NCBI RefSeq assembly: GCF_018141105.1
Contig: NZ_CP054839.1
Coordinates: forward strand, 5,332,001 to 5,396,000
DNA length: 64,000 nucleotides
Reading direction: 5' to 3'
DNA from: Saccharopolyspora erythraea
GTDB lineage: Bacteria; Actinomycetota; Actinomycetes; Mycobacteriales; Pseudonocardiaceae
The notes below the pieces were generated by a model, which saw only the letters and a list, made by a program, of their open reading frames with translations, was not told where the DNA came from and ran no database searches. Below are positions 16,911-25,240 of the stretch, piece by piece. The first letter of the stretch is position 1. Each line of letters opens with the position of its first letter. The translations under genes and the position numbers were made by a program.

Positions 16911-16942
16911 AGCGGGGAGCAGTCAAGAGTCGCGGCCTTCCA
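16800..16942 (+). ncRNA. Predicted omega RNA (right end plus guide)
   Basis: In TnpB systems the omega RNA is made from the 3' end of tnpB and the right end, and its guide comes from the flanking DNA. Here the scaffold would include hairpins 16874-16891 (TTCGGGC-GCGA-GCCCGAA) and 16900-16915, and the guide would start at 16927 with the last bases of the cyclase gene. The 5' boundary is arbitrary. Confidence 0.4.
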
Positions 16943-18128
16943 GCTCGGCCGCGGTTGCCCGGACCCACTCGTGCAGTTGCCGGACCTGGTGGTCGAAGCG
17001 GTGCCCGGCGTCGCCCAGCGGGTCCTTGAAGAAGCAGCCGAGCGCGCCGAGCGGGCCCCGCTGCCCCGCGTGGTGCGCCATCGCCACCAGCCTGGTGAGG
17101 TCGAACACGAGCGGGGCGGCCAAGGCCGAGTCGTAGCCGGTCCAGGTCAGTTGGAGGGTCACCGGCGTGCCCAGGAAACCCCGGGCGTGCACGTTGTCCC
17201 AGGCGATCTTGGTCTGGCCGAGGTCCGCCACGTGGTCGATGTGCAACGGCGCGGCGACACCGGGGCCGAGCAGTTCGGCCAGTCCCCGGGCCTTGGACTC
17301 CAGCTTGCTCGCGGCCGCGGCCGGATCCGCCAGCGTCGCCCCGTCACCACCGCCGAGCAGGTTGGTGCCCGACCACGACAGCACCGAGAGCGCGCGTTCG
17401 GCGAACATCGGTGCCAGCACGCTACGCAGCAGCGTCTCTCCGGTCTTGCCGTCGCATCCGGCGCAGGGCAGGCCCATTCGCTCGGCGAGCTGCCGCAGGG
17501 AGGCCCAGCCGATCCCCGGTGATGGGGTGAACTCGACGTAGGGGCACCCGGCGCTGAGCGCCGCATAGGTGTTCACTACACCGGCGGGCAGCGTTGCCCG
17601 CTCGTCGTGCAACCGCTCCTCCAGCGCGGCGAGGTCGTGCTGCTCCGGCGAGTCCGCGGCCGGAGCCTCGGTCGAGGCCACGTTGACCGCCACGACCCTG
17701 CGCAGCCGGTTCCGCCGCCGGAACGCGACGATCTCGCCGGACATGCGCTGCGCGGCGAGCACCGCGGCGCCCTGGTGCGTCAGCGGGTCGTACCCGGCGC
17801 GGAGCTCGGACTCCACATCGGACAGTTGCGGTGCGACCGCGCCGAGCAGCCTGCCGGGCAGCACCCCGGCCTCGGCAAGGTGCTCGGCGTTCTTGTGCAG
17901 GGGCGCGTCGCTGATGTCGTGGCCTCCGACGACGATGTCGCCCCATGCAGGCAGCGGCGCCTCGCGCAGTCCGGGGAGCTCGGTCACGCATCCGGTCGCA
18001 TCGGCCACCCCCGCCCGCAGCGCGGCCAGGCCGGCGATCGCCGTGGTGCCTACCGAGCCGCGGGCCCCGAAGAGCCATAGCCCGGTGCGTCCCGGCGACG
18101 GAACGTGTCGGTGGGATGTGTCGGTCAC
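16923..18128 (-). CDS. Inositol-3-phosphate synthase-like cyclase
   Basis: The 401-residue protein starts at GTG 18128, with AGGAGG 8 bases upstream. LWLFGARGSVGTTAIAGLAA (residues about 16-35) is the NAD-binding glycine-rich loop. The core follows with VVAVNVASTEAP, YVEFTPSPG, CAGCDGKTGETLLRSVLAP (active-site Lys) and LGQTKIAWDNVHARGF. Inositol-phosphate synthase turns glucose 6-phosphate into an inositol phosphate by NAD-linked oxidation, aldol cyclisation and reduction. It stands where canonical ebo clusters carry EboD, a DHQ-synthase-like sugar-phosphate cyclase. The last codon and stop (TCT TGA) now include bases from the TnpB element end. Confidence 0.85.
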   Translation of the reverse strand: MTDTSHRHVPSPGRTGLWLFGARGSVGTTAIAGLAALRAGVADATGCVTELPGLREAPLPAWGDIVVGGHDISDAPLHKNAEHLAEAGVLPGRLLGAVAPQLSDVESELRAGYDPLTHQGAAVLAAQRMSGEIVAFRRRNRLRRVVAVNVASTEAPAADSPEQHDLAALEERLHDERATLPAGVVNTYAALSAGCPYVEFTPSPGIGWASLRQLAERMGLPCAGCDGKTGETLLRSVLAPMFAERALSVLSWSGTNLLGGGDGATLADPAAAASKLESKARGLAELLGPGVAAPLHIDHVADLGQTKIAWDNVHARGFLGTPVTLQLTWTGYDSALAAPLVFDLTRLVAMAHHAGQRGPLGALGCFFKDPLGDAGHRFDHQVRQLHEWVRATAAELEGRDS

Positions 18129-18189
18129 CGTGGTCACCTCCTGGTGGCCGCGGTGGTGGCCCGCGGTTACCGGGCCACCACCGCGGTGC

Positions 18190-20709
18190 TCAGCGCGGCA
18201 GGTCGCCCTGCGCCCGGGCTGCCGCGTCGTCGGGCGGAACCGGCTGCGAGACACCGGCACCGTGGAACTTCACCGCGTCGAGCTCGAACAGTCCCGTTCC
18301 GCCACCGCGGAACACCAGGAACAGCGGCCCCGACGCACCCGGGTCGGTCACCGCGACCGGCTCGATGTCGACGTAGCGGTCCCCGCCTCCGGTGGTGGGC
18401 ACCTGCGCGGTGTGCAGCAGCTCGCCGTCCGGTGCGCCGGCGCGGACCTCGATGGTGCCGCCGGGACCGGCCGCCGAGACGCGGTAGCCGATGCCGTCGA
18501 CACCGCTCAGGTTGACCGGAGCGAAGGAGATCCAGTCACCGTCGTCGACGGCACCGACCTTGCTCCCGCCTTCCGCACCGGCTTCCTCGACGACCTCGAC
18601 GCCCTGGGACTCGGTGAAGAACTCCGCCTGCTTGTGCTTGGGCTGCAGGGTGACGCGGCCGCTGCCCTCGACCGGCGGCAGTCCCTCGGCGCCGTTGTCG
18701 GTGTAGCTGGCGGTGATGACGCCGAAGATGTCGGCGTCCAGCCCGTGCCCCTCGTCGGCGGGCGTCTCGATCACGCCCTCGCACCCGGACTCCTCGCTGA
18801 GCGGATGCGCGTGCGAGTCGTGGCCGAGCGCGTAGCTCAGCTCCATGCGCGAGCAGTCGATCTCGCCGTCCTCGGCGTCGGTGGCCCGCACCCGGAACGG
18901 CACCTGCTCGCCGAAGGCGAACACCCCGCCGTCCGGCGGCAGCTCGATCTCCACCTGCGGCGGCGTGTTGCCCACCACGATCTGCACGCTGGCGTAGCCG
19001 GTGCGGCCGTCGGGATCGGTGACGGCGAGCTTGGCCGTGTGCGCGCCGCGCTGGTCGTAGGTGAAGCTGACCGGACCGGCCGTGGTGGAGTCCACCGTGC
19101 CGTCGTTGGTGAAGTCCCACGCGTAGCTGAGCTGCCCGCCCTCGGGGTCCTCGGTTCCGGCGGGGTCGAAGTTCACCGTCAGCGGCGCCTGCCCCGAAGA
19201 CACCTTGTCCGCACTGACCTGGACCTTCGGCGTCTTGGAACCCGGGTTGTGGTCGATGCGGTACAGGGCCGAGTCGGGGGCGCCGCCGAAGTAGCTGGAA
19301 CCGTAGTCCAGGACGTAGAGCGCGCCGTCGGGACCGAACTCGATGTTCATCGGCCGGACCAGTTCCATCGACTCGAAGAACGGGCGGATGCCCTGCAGCT
19401 CGCCCTCTCGCCCGAGGCTGAACTCCTTGATCCAGCCGCGGTCCCACTCGTAGTTCAGCACCTTGCCGTCGAAGTGTTCCGGGAACTTGACGGGCGACTT
19501 CAGGCCCGGGTCGAAGTGGTACACCGGCCCACCCATGGGCGACTCCGGACCTGCGCCCAGCTCGGGCACCGAGTCGTCGTCGTAAGCCAGCCACGCGGGC
19601 TGCACCGGCGGCAGGTCGACCAGGCCGGTGTTGTGCGGGCTGAGGTTCTTGGGCGCCGCGCAGTCGAACGGCTGCCCGGACTGGCCGGTGGCGAAGTCGT
19701 AGTCGACGAACGGCTGGTTGTCACCGATGCAGTACGGCCAGCCGTAGTTGCCCGGGCCCTTGATCAGGTTGTACTCGACCAGGCCGCCGGGACCGCGGGC
19801 CGGGTCGGCCGCGCCCGCGTCGGGTCCGTACTCGCCGAGGTGGATCCAGCCGGTCTCGCGGTCCACTGCGAACCGGAACGGGTTGCGGAAACCCATCGCG
19901 TAGATCTCGGGCTTCGTCTTTTCCGTGCCGGCCGGGAACAGGTTGCCCTGCGGAATCCGGTAGGTGCCGTCGTCCTGGACGTCGATGCGCAGGATCTTGC
20001 CGCGCAGGTCGTTGGTGTTGGCCGCCGAGCGCTGCGCGTCGAAGGCGGGGTTGCGCTCGGGCCGCTCGTCGATCGGCGCGTAGCCGTCGGAGGAGAACGG
20101 GTTGGTGTCGTCCCCTGTGGACAGCAGCAGGTTGCCCCGCTCGTCGAAGTCGATCTCGCCTCCTGCGTGGCAGCACGTCCCGCGCTGCGTGGGCACCCGC
20201 AGGATGGCCTGCTCGCTGGCCATGTCCAGGGTGCCGGCGTCGGTGAGCTTGAACCGCGACAGCAGGTTGTGGCCCTCGAAGGGAGCGAAGTCCTGCGGCG
20301 TGCCCTCCTCCGGCGCGTCGCCGGAAGGCGTGTCCAGCGGTGGGGCGTAGTAGACGTACACCCAGCGGTTGCGGGCGAAGTCCGGGTCCACGGCGATGCC
20401 CTGCAACCCGTCCTCGTCGTGGTTGTAGACCGGGATCGTGCCCGCGCGGACCGTCGTCGCGTCCGGGGTGGTCAGGAACACCGCGCCGTCGCGGGAGCTG
20501 TGCAGCACCCGGCGGTCCGGGAGCACCGCCAGCGCCATCGGCTCACCGACCTTGGCCTCGCCCTTGGCGAGCGTGACCTGGTCGAACGCGGTGTCCGGCG
20601 GCGGTTCCGGCGGCGGCGCGGCCAGCGCGGTCGCGGCGGTCATCGCGGTGGTGGCCAGCAGGGTCGCGGCGACTGTCCGCAGGCGTAATCGTCGAGAGGT
20701 TCGCACCAT
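18190..20709 (-). CDS. Secreted PQQ-dependent sugar dehydrogenase with PKD and carbohydrate-binding domains
   Basis: The 839-residue protein starts at ATG 20709, with AAGGAG just upstream. A signal peptide covers residues 1 to about 33. Residues about 42-475 form a glucose/sorbosone dehydrogenase six-bladed propeller: NHDEDGLQGIAVDPDF, LLLSTGDDTNPFSSDGYAP, EIYAMGFRNPFRFAVDRETG and PDGALYVLDYGSS are family landmarks. A PKD domain follows (SSGQAPLTVNFDPAGTEDPE, YAWDFTNDGTVD; about 485-570). The last 140 residues resemble a CBM6-type domain (DGDWISFAPVNLSGVDGI). It would oxidise sugars or polyols outside the cell while bound to polysaccharide. It lies between ThuA and the cyclase gene. Confidence 0.9.
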   Translation of the reverse strand: MVRTSRRLRLRTVAATLLATTAMTAATALAAPPPEPPPDTAFDQVTLAKGEAKVGEPMALAVLPDRRVLHSSRDGAVFLTTPDATTVRAGTIPVYNHDEDGLQGIAVDPDFARNRWVYVYYAPPLDTPSGDAPEEGTPQDFAPFEGHNLLSRFKLTDAGTLDMASEQAILRVPTQRGTCCHAGGEIDFDERGNLLLSTGDDTNPFSSDGYAPIDERPERNPAFDAQRSAANTNDLRGKILRIDVQDDGTYRIPQGNLFPAGTEKTKPEIYAMGFRNPFRFAVDRETGWIHLGEYGPDAGAADPARGPGGLVEYNLIKGPGNYGWPYCIGDNQPFVDYDFATGQSGQPFDCAAPKNLSPHNTGLVDLPPVQPAWLAYDDDSVPELGAGPESPMGGPVYHFDPGLKSPVKFPEHFDGKVLNYEWDRGWIKEFSLGREGELQGIRPFFESMELVRPMNIEFGPDGALYVLDYGSSYFGGAPDSALYRIDHNPGSKTPKVQVSADKVSSGQAPLTVNFDPAGTEDPEGGQLSYAWDFTNDGTVDSTTAGPVSFTYDQRGAHTAKLAVTDPDGRTGYASVQIVVGNTPPQVEIELPPDGGVFAFGEQVPFRVRATDAEDGEIDCSRMELSYALGHDSHAHPLSEESGCEGVIETPADEGHGLDADIFGVITASYTDNGAEGLPPVEGSGRVTLQPKHKQAEFFTESQGVEVVEEAGAEGGSKVGAVDDGDWISFAPVNLSGVDGIGYRVSAAGPGGTIEVRAGAPDGELLHTAQVPTTGGGDRYVDIEPVAVTDPGASGPLFLVFRGGGTGLFELDAVKFHGAGVSQPVPPDDAAARAQGDLPR

Positions 20710-20742
20710 TGCGCTCCTTGTCACTCGGATTCGGGCGCCGGA

Positions 20743-21486
20743 TCAGCAGGCGGACTCGCCGATGGCGGTCCGGATGCCGCCCAGCAGGTGGCGGCGGAAG
20801 TCGGGATCGGCGAAGGACTCCGCGGTGTGCCCACCGCCGGTGTAGAAGGCCCTACCCTCGTCGACGCGGTGGCACCAGGCGATCGGGTGGTCGCCCATCG
20901 CGCCGTCGCCGGGCCGGTAGCTGGACTCGTCCAGGGACAGCAGCACGTGCGAGCCGTCCCGGGGATTGGTCCGGAAGTTGTACCACTCGTCGGTGCGTTC
21001 CCAGCGCCGCGGCAGGTGCGCGGTGGACTCGTGGTGGGCGTCCTCCACCTGGACGACCGCGGGCTGGATCTCGGGGTGCGAGGCGAAGTAGGCGCCGACC
21101 AGCCGCCCGTAGAACGGCCAGTCGTACTCGGTGTCGGCGGCGGCGTGCACCCCGAGGTAGCCGCCACCGCCGCGGACGTAGCGCTCGAAGGCGCGCTGCT
21201 GCGTGTCGTCGAGCACGTCGCCCGTGGTCGAGAGCCACACCACCGCGTCGAACCGAGCCAGGTGGCGGTCGTCGAACACCGCCGAGTCCTCAGTGGACTC
21301 CACTGCGAAGCCGTGCTCGGCGCCAAGCCGCCGGACCGCGTCGATGCCGTCCGGGATCGACTCGTGCCGGTATCCGGCGGTCTTGGAGAACACCAGCACG
21401 CGCGGCTCGCCGGGCTGGGCCGCGGCGGTACCGCTCACCAGCGCCGCGGCGGTCAGCAGGGCGAGGGTCAGGCAGGTCGCACGCAT
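20743..21486 (-). CDS. ThuA-domain secreted protein
   Basis: The 247-residue protein starts at ATG 21486, with a GGGAG site upstream. Residues 1-24 are a signal peptide ending GTAAAQ. The ThuA domain fills the rest: VLVFSKTAGYRHESIPDGID, VVWLSTTGDVLDD, FERYVRGGGGYLGVHAAADT and YTGGGHTAESFADPDF. ThuA proteins have a class I glutamine-amidotransferase-like fold. In rhizobia ThuA and the dehydrogenase ThuB handle 3-keto-trehalose. This fits the Gfo/Idh/MocA and DUF1080 genes in the same run. The stop is 33 bases before the sugar dehydrogenase start, so the two extracytoplasmic proteins are probably co-expressed. Confidence 0.9.
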   Translation of the reverse strand: MRATCLTLALLTAAALVSGTAAAQPGEPRVLVFSKTAGYRHESIPDGIDAVRRLGAEHGFAVESTEDSAVFDDRHLARFDAVVWLSTTGDVLDDTQQRAFERYVRGGGGYLGVHAAADTEYDWPFYGRLVGAYFASHPEIQPAVVQVEDAHHESTAHLPRRWERTDEWYNFRTNPRDGSHVLLSLDESSYRPGDGAMGDHPIAWCHRVDEGRAFYTGGGHTAESFADPDFRRHLLGGIRTAIGESAC

Positions 21487-21596
21487 GCGGTCGCTCCCTT
21501 CTCGGCACTTGCGCTGTCTGATGAGCGGCGTCAGCCGCTCGCGGTGCGGGCCCCGGCCCGCACCGCTACGCGAACCACTGCTCCGAAGATCCGTTC

Positions 21597-22652
21597 CTAG
21601 GAGGCGAAACCGACGTCGAGGTACTGGTCGACGTTGTCGCGGGTGACGACCGCGGAGTAGGTGGTGATGGAGCGCGGGATCTCGTGCTCGGCGAGGTCGG
21701 ACATGCCCCTGGACTGGCCGAGCAGGCGGGCCAGCGAGATCGCCGACGAGCACATCGACGGGCTGTAGAGCACCGTCGCCTGCACGACGCTGCCGCCCGC
21801 CTTGATCCGCTCCATCATCGGCCGCGACCCGGCGCCGCCGACGAGGAAGAACTCGTTGCGCCGGGCGGATTCCACCGCCGCGAGCACACCGATTCCCTGG
21901 TCGTCGTCGTGGTTCCACACCGCGTCCAGCCGGGACGCGGCCTGCAGCAGGTTGGTCGCCTGGCGCTCGCCGGTCTCGACGGTGAACTCCGCCGCAACCC
22001 GCCTGCTCACGCTCAGGCCGTGCTTGGCCAGTCCGGCGCGGAAACCGGCGCTGCGCTCCTGGGTCAGCGGCAGGGAGTCGGTGCCCGCGATCTCGGCGAT
22101 GACCGGGCTGGTGACGCCGCGCCTGCCCAGCTCGGCCGCGATGTGGTTCGCGGCGTTGACCCCCATCCCGTAGTTGTCGCCGCCGATCCACACCCGGTAG
22201 GCCTCCGGCGAGTCGAAGACGCGGTCGATGTTGACCACCGGGATGCCCGCGTCCATCGCCCTGCGCCCAACCGCGGTCAGCGCCTTGCCGTCGGCGGGCA
22301 GGATCACCAGGACGTCGACCTTCTCGTTGATCAGCGTCTCGACCTGGGCGATCTGCTGGTTGACGTCGGCGCTGCCCTCGGTGGCCCGGAAGGTCACGTC
22401 CGGCAGCCGCTCCGCCTGCGCGCGGGCGTTGGTGGTCATCGCCGCCATCCAGCCGTGGTCGGCGGCGGGCGCGGAGAACCCGATGGTCACCGGCGGTCCC
22501 GGGGCGACGTTGTCGCCGCCTGCCGCGACCGGTGCCGGGTTGGCCTGCGTCGGCGGGCTGTTGGAGACGCAGCCGGCGAGCAGGGCGGTGGCGCCGAGGG
22601 CGCCGGTGCCGAGCAGGAACCGGCGGCGGGCGTGGTCGGGCAACGCGGACAT
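21597..22652 (-). CDS. Sugar ABC transporter substrate-binding lipoprotein
   Basis: The 351-residue protein begins with a Tat-like signal, ARRRFLLGTGALGATALLAG, followed by the lipobox Cys (LLAGC, about residue 28), so it should be lipid-anchored outside. The rest is a LacI/ribose-type periplasmic-binding fold: TIGFSAPAADHGWMAAM, VETLINEKVDVLVILPADGKA, GIPVVNIDRVF and DAVWNHDDDQGIGVLAAV, the last being a typical sugar-contact region. The permease and ATPase genes lie upstream on the same strand. The substrate is probably a monosaccharide or cyclitol, by family only. Confidence 0.92.
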   Translation of the reverse strand: MSALPDHARRRFLLGTGALGATALLAGCVSNSPPTQANPAPVAAGGDNVAPGPPVTIGFSAPAADHGWMAAMTTNARAQAERLPDVTFRATEGSADVNQQIAQVETLINEKVDVLVILPADGKALTAVGRRAMDAGIPVVNIDRVFDSPEAYRVWIGGDNYGMGVNAANHIAAELGRRGVTSPVIAEIAGTDSLPLTQERSAGFRAGLAKHGLSVSRRVAAEFTVETGERQATNLLQAASRLDAVWNHDDDQGIGVLAAVESARRNEFFLVGGAGSRPMMERIKAGGSVVQATVLYSPSMCSSAISLARLLGQSRGMSDLAEHEIPRSITTYSAVVTRDNVDQYLDVGFAS

Positions 22653-22703
22653 GGCAGTCTCCGAACGCGAGTGGTGGGCGGGAGTGGGCTGCGGGAGGGC
22701 GGT

Positions 22704-23708
22704 TCACGCCGCGCGGGCTCGGCGGCGGAACCTGGCCTGGACCAGGACGGCGAGCACGATGATCGCGCCCTTGGCGATGTTCTGGATGTCGGTCTCGAAG
22801 TTGTTGAGGGTGAAGACGTTGCTCAGCGTCGTGAAGATGAGCACGCCGAGCAGGGTGCCGGTCATGCTGCCGCGGCCCCCGGAGAGCAGGGTGCCGCCGA
22901 TGACCACCGCCGCGATCGCGTCGAGCTCGTAGAACAGGCCGTTGGTCGAGGCACCCGAGGTCGTTCGGGCCACCACCATGATCGCCGCGATGGCGCAGCA
23001 CAGCCCGGCCAGCGCGTAGACCAGCGCGGTGTGCCTGCGCACGTTGATCCCGGCCAGCCGCGCGGCCTCCGGGTTGCCCCCGACCGCCAGCGTCCGGCGC
23101 CCGAAGGTGGTGCGGTTGAGCAGGACCCAGCCCGCGGCGAAGACGACCGCGAAGATCCAGATCAGCACCGGGACACCGAGCAGGTCGCCGCGGAACACCG
23201 CGCCGAAGGCGGGGTCGGTGACGACCTGGGTCTGCCTGCCGCTGATCCGCTCGGCCAGGCCGCGGGCCGAGGCCATCATCGCCAGCGTCGCGATGAAGGG
23301 CACCACGCTGCCGTAGGCCACCAGCAACCCGTTCACCAGGCCGCAGCCGGTGCCGACCAGCAGCGCGCACAGCACCATCACCCCGACCCCGTAGGACTGG
23401 GTGGCCCACGTCGTCATCCACACGCTGGACAGCGCCACGATGGAGCCGACCGACAGGTCGATGCCGCCGGCGGTGATCACGAAGGTCATCCCCACGCTGA
23501 CCACGCCGATCGCCGCGGCCAGCCGCAGCACCGTGGAGATGTTGCCCTCGGTCAGGAACGCGTCCGGCCGGGTCAGGTGCCCGACCACGCACAGCGCCAC
23601 GAGCACCAGCACCAGCGAGGTCAACCGCACGTCGGCCCGTGCCCACCAGCGGCCGAGCCGTGACGGCGCGGTGGGCACTGCCGCTGCCGGGACTGTCTGC
23701 TCGCTCAT
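22704..23708 (-). CDS. Sugar ABC transporter permease (RbsC-type)
   Basis: The 334-residue protein has about eight to ten membrane helices. TFVITAGGIDLSVGSIVALS (residues about 79-98) is the signature of the BPD_transp_2 family of ribose/xylose/inositol permeases. TFGRRTLAVGGNPEAARLAGI is the cytoplasmic EAA-like loop that contacts the ATPase. ATG 23708 overlaps the ATPase stop by four bases (ATGA). It completes a one-permease, one-ATPase, one-lipoprotein importer of the CUT2 class. Confidence 0.93.
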   Translation of the reverse strand: MSEQTVPAAAVPTAPSRLGRWWARADVRLTSLVLVLVALCVVGHLTRPDAFLTEGNISTVLRLAAAIGVVSVGMTFVITAGGIDLSVGSIVALSSVWMTTWATQSYGVGVMVLCALLVGTGCGLVNGLLVAYGSVVPFIATLAMMASARGLAERISGRQTQVVTDPAFGAVFRGDLLGVPVLIWIFAVVFAAGWVLLNRTTFGRRTLAVGGNPEAARLAGINVRRHTALVYALAGLCCAIAAIMVVARTTSGASTNGLFYELDAIAAVVIGGTLLSGGRGSMTGTLLGVLIFTTLSNVFTLNNFETDIQNIAKGAIIVLAVLVQARFRRRARAA

Positions 23709-25204
23709 CTCGCCGGAGCCTCCATCACCAGGTCGAGCACATCGGATTCGGTGAGCCGGTCCGCATCGGCGGTGTGCACCACCGCACCGTCGCGCAGCAC
23801 CAGCACGCGGTCGGCCACCGCCAGGACCTCGGGCACCTCGCTGGAGACCAGCACGATCCCCAGTCCCTCGGCTGCCAGCCTGCGCATCAGGCCGTAGAGC
23901 TCGGCCCGAGCCCCGACGTCGACGCCCCGGGTGGGTTCGTCGAGCAGCAGCACCCGGCAGCCGCGCAGCACCCAGCGGCCGACGACCGCCTTCTGCTGGT
24001 TGCCGCCGGAGAGGGTGCCGATCGGCCGAAGCGGGTCCGCGGGCCGCAGCTGGAGCTGTTCGGCGATGTCGCGCGCGTCGGAAACCTCCTTGCCGCGGCG
24101 GGTGAAGCCGAACCTGCTGTAGCGGCGCAGCGCCGAGAGCGTGATGTTGGCCGCCACCGGCAGTTGCGGGAGCAGCGCCTGGCTCTTGCGCTCCTCCGGC
24201 GTCAGTCCGATCCCGGCCGCGACGGCGGCGGCGACGCTGCCGGGGCGCACCGGCCTGCCCGCGACGCGAACCCGGCCGGAGGTCGGGGTGCGGGCGCCGA
24301 AGATGGTCTCCAGCAGCTCGCTGCGACCGCAGCCGACCAACCCGGCCAGTCCCACGATCTCCCCCGCCGCGACGGTGAAGCTCACCGGCTCGAACTCGCC
24401 GCGCCGCGCCAGCCCGTCGACTTCCAGCACCACCTCCGAAGAAGTGCGCGCCGCCGGCCGTTCCGGGAAGTCCTGCCCGGCGCGTCCGGTCATCAGGGCG
24501 ACCAGCTCGGCGGTGGAGGTGGCCGCGACCGGCAGCCCGGACGCCGTCGTCCGGCCGTCCTTGAGCACCGTTACCCGGTCGGCGATGCGGCGGATCTCCT
24601 CCATCCGGTGGGAGATGTAGACCACGGCCACGCCTTCGGCGGTGAGCTCGCCGATGATCCGGAAGAGGTTGTCGACCTCCTCCGCCGACAGCGCGGCGGT
24701 CGGCTCGTCCATCACGATCAGCTTCGCCCGGTGCGCCAGCGCGCGGGCCATCGACACCAGCTGGCGGGAGGCGGCGGGGAGCTCCCCCACCTCGGTCTCC
24801 GGGTCGATCTCGGGATGGCCGAGTCTGGCCAGCAACGCCCGCGCCTCGCGGTTTGCCCGGCCGCGCCTGGTGAACCCGGCGGCGGCCAGCTCGTGGCCGA
24901 GGAAGACGTTGTCGGCCACGCTCAGCCCCGGGACCAGGTCGAGCTCCTGGTACATCGTCGCGATGCCGAGCCGCAGCGCGGCGACCGGTGACGACAGCCG
25001 GACCTCCCGCCCGCACCAGCTGATCCGGCCGGCGTCGGGCGCGTGCGCGCCCGAGAGAACCTTGATCAGGGTGGACTTGCCGGCGCCGTTCTGGCCCAGC
25101 AGGCAGTGCACCTCGCCCGCGCTGATCCGCAGGTCCACGCCGCCGAGCGCGCGGACGCCGGGGAAGGTCTTGACGATTCCGGTCATGTCGAGCAGGTCGT
25201 TCAC
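23705..25204 (-). CDS. Sugar ABC transporter ATPase (RbsA-type, double domain)
   Basis: The 499-residue protein has two nucleotide-binding domains. The first has Walker A GQNGAGKST (about residues 37-45), a degenerate signature around LPAASRQLVSMARAL and Walker B LIVMDEPTAAL. The second has the changed P-loop GLVGCGRSELLETIFG, a good LSGGNQQKAVVGRW signature and Walker B LLLDEPTRGVDVG. One intact and one altered site is normal for CUT2 ATPases. The start is GTG 25204. The stop overlaps the permease start by four bases. Confidence 0.93.
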   Translation of the reverse strand: MNDLLDMTGIVKTFPGVRALGGVDLRISAGEVHCLLGQNGAGKSTLIKVLSGAHAPDAGRISWCGREVRLSSPVAALRLGIATMYQELDLVPGLSVADNVFLGHELAAAGFTRRGRANREARALLARLGHPEIDPETEVGELPAASRQLVSMARALAHRAKLIVMDEPTAALSAEEVDNLFRIIGELTAEGVAVVYISHRMEEIRRIADRVTVLKDGRTTASGLPVAATSTAELVALMTGRAGQDFPERPAARTSSEVVLEVDGLARRGEFEPVSFTVAAGEIVGLAGLVGCGRSELLETIFGARTPTSGRVRVAGRPVRPGSVAAAVAAGIGLTPEERKSQALLPQLPVAANITLSALRRYSRFGFTRRGKEVSDARDIAEQLQLRPADPLRPIGTLSGGNQQKAVVGRWVLRGCRVLLLDEPTRGVDVGARAELYGLMRRLAAEGLGIVLVSSEVPEVLAVADRVLVLRDGAVVHTADADRLTESDVLDLVMEAPAR

Positions 25205-25240
25205 AGCGGCACCTCCCTCTGGTCCGGCGTGGCGTGCGGG

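Larger units (their letters stand above)
15526..16926 (+). mobile_element. TnpB-only IS200/IS605-group element
   Basis: The element carries tnpB but no Y1 transposase. It has a left subterminal hairpin (15547-15566), two right-end hairpins (16874-16891 and 16900-16915) and a right border ending in TCAA, as in IS608-type right cleavage sites. The left border is set by reconstruction: joining base 15525 (ending CTCAC) to 16927 restores a GTGA stop/start overlap between the cyclase gene and ubiA. Insertion without target duplication, 3' of a short motif, is what IS605-group elements do. CTCAC or TCAC would be the target-adjacent motif. Confidence 0.75.

Noticed and set aside
17569-20688. A 1039-codon plus-strand frame opposite the sugar dehydrogenase and cyclase genes
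   Set aside because: It is antisense to well-supported genes, its product is Arg/Val/Gly-rich with no domain, and such long antisense frames are expected at this GC content.
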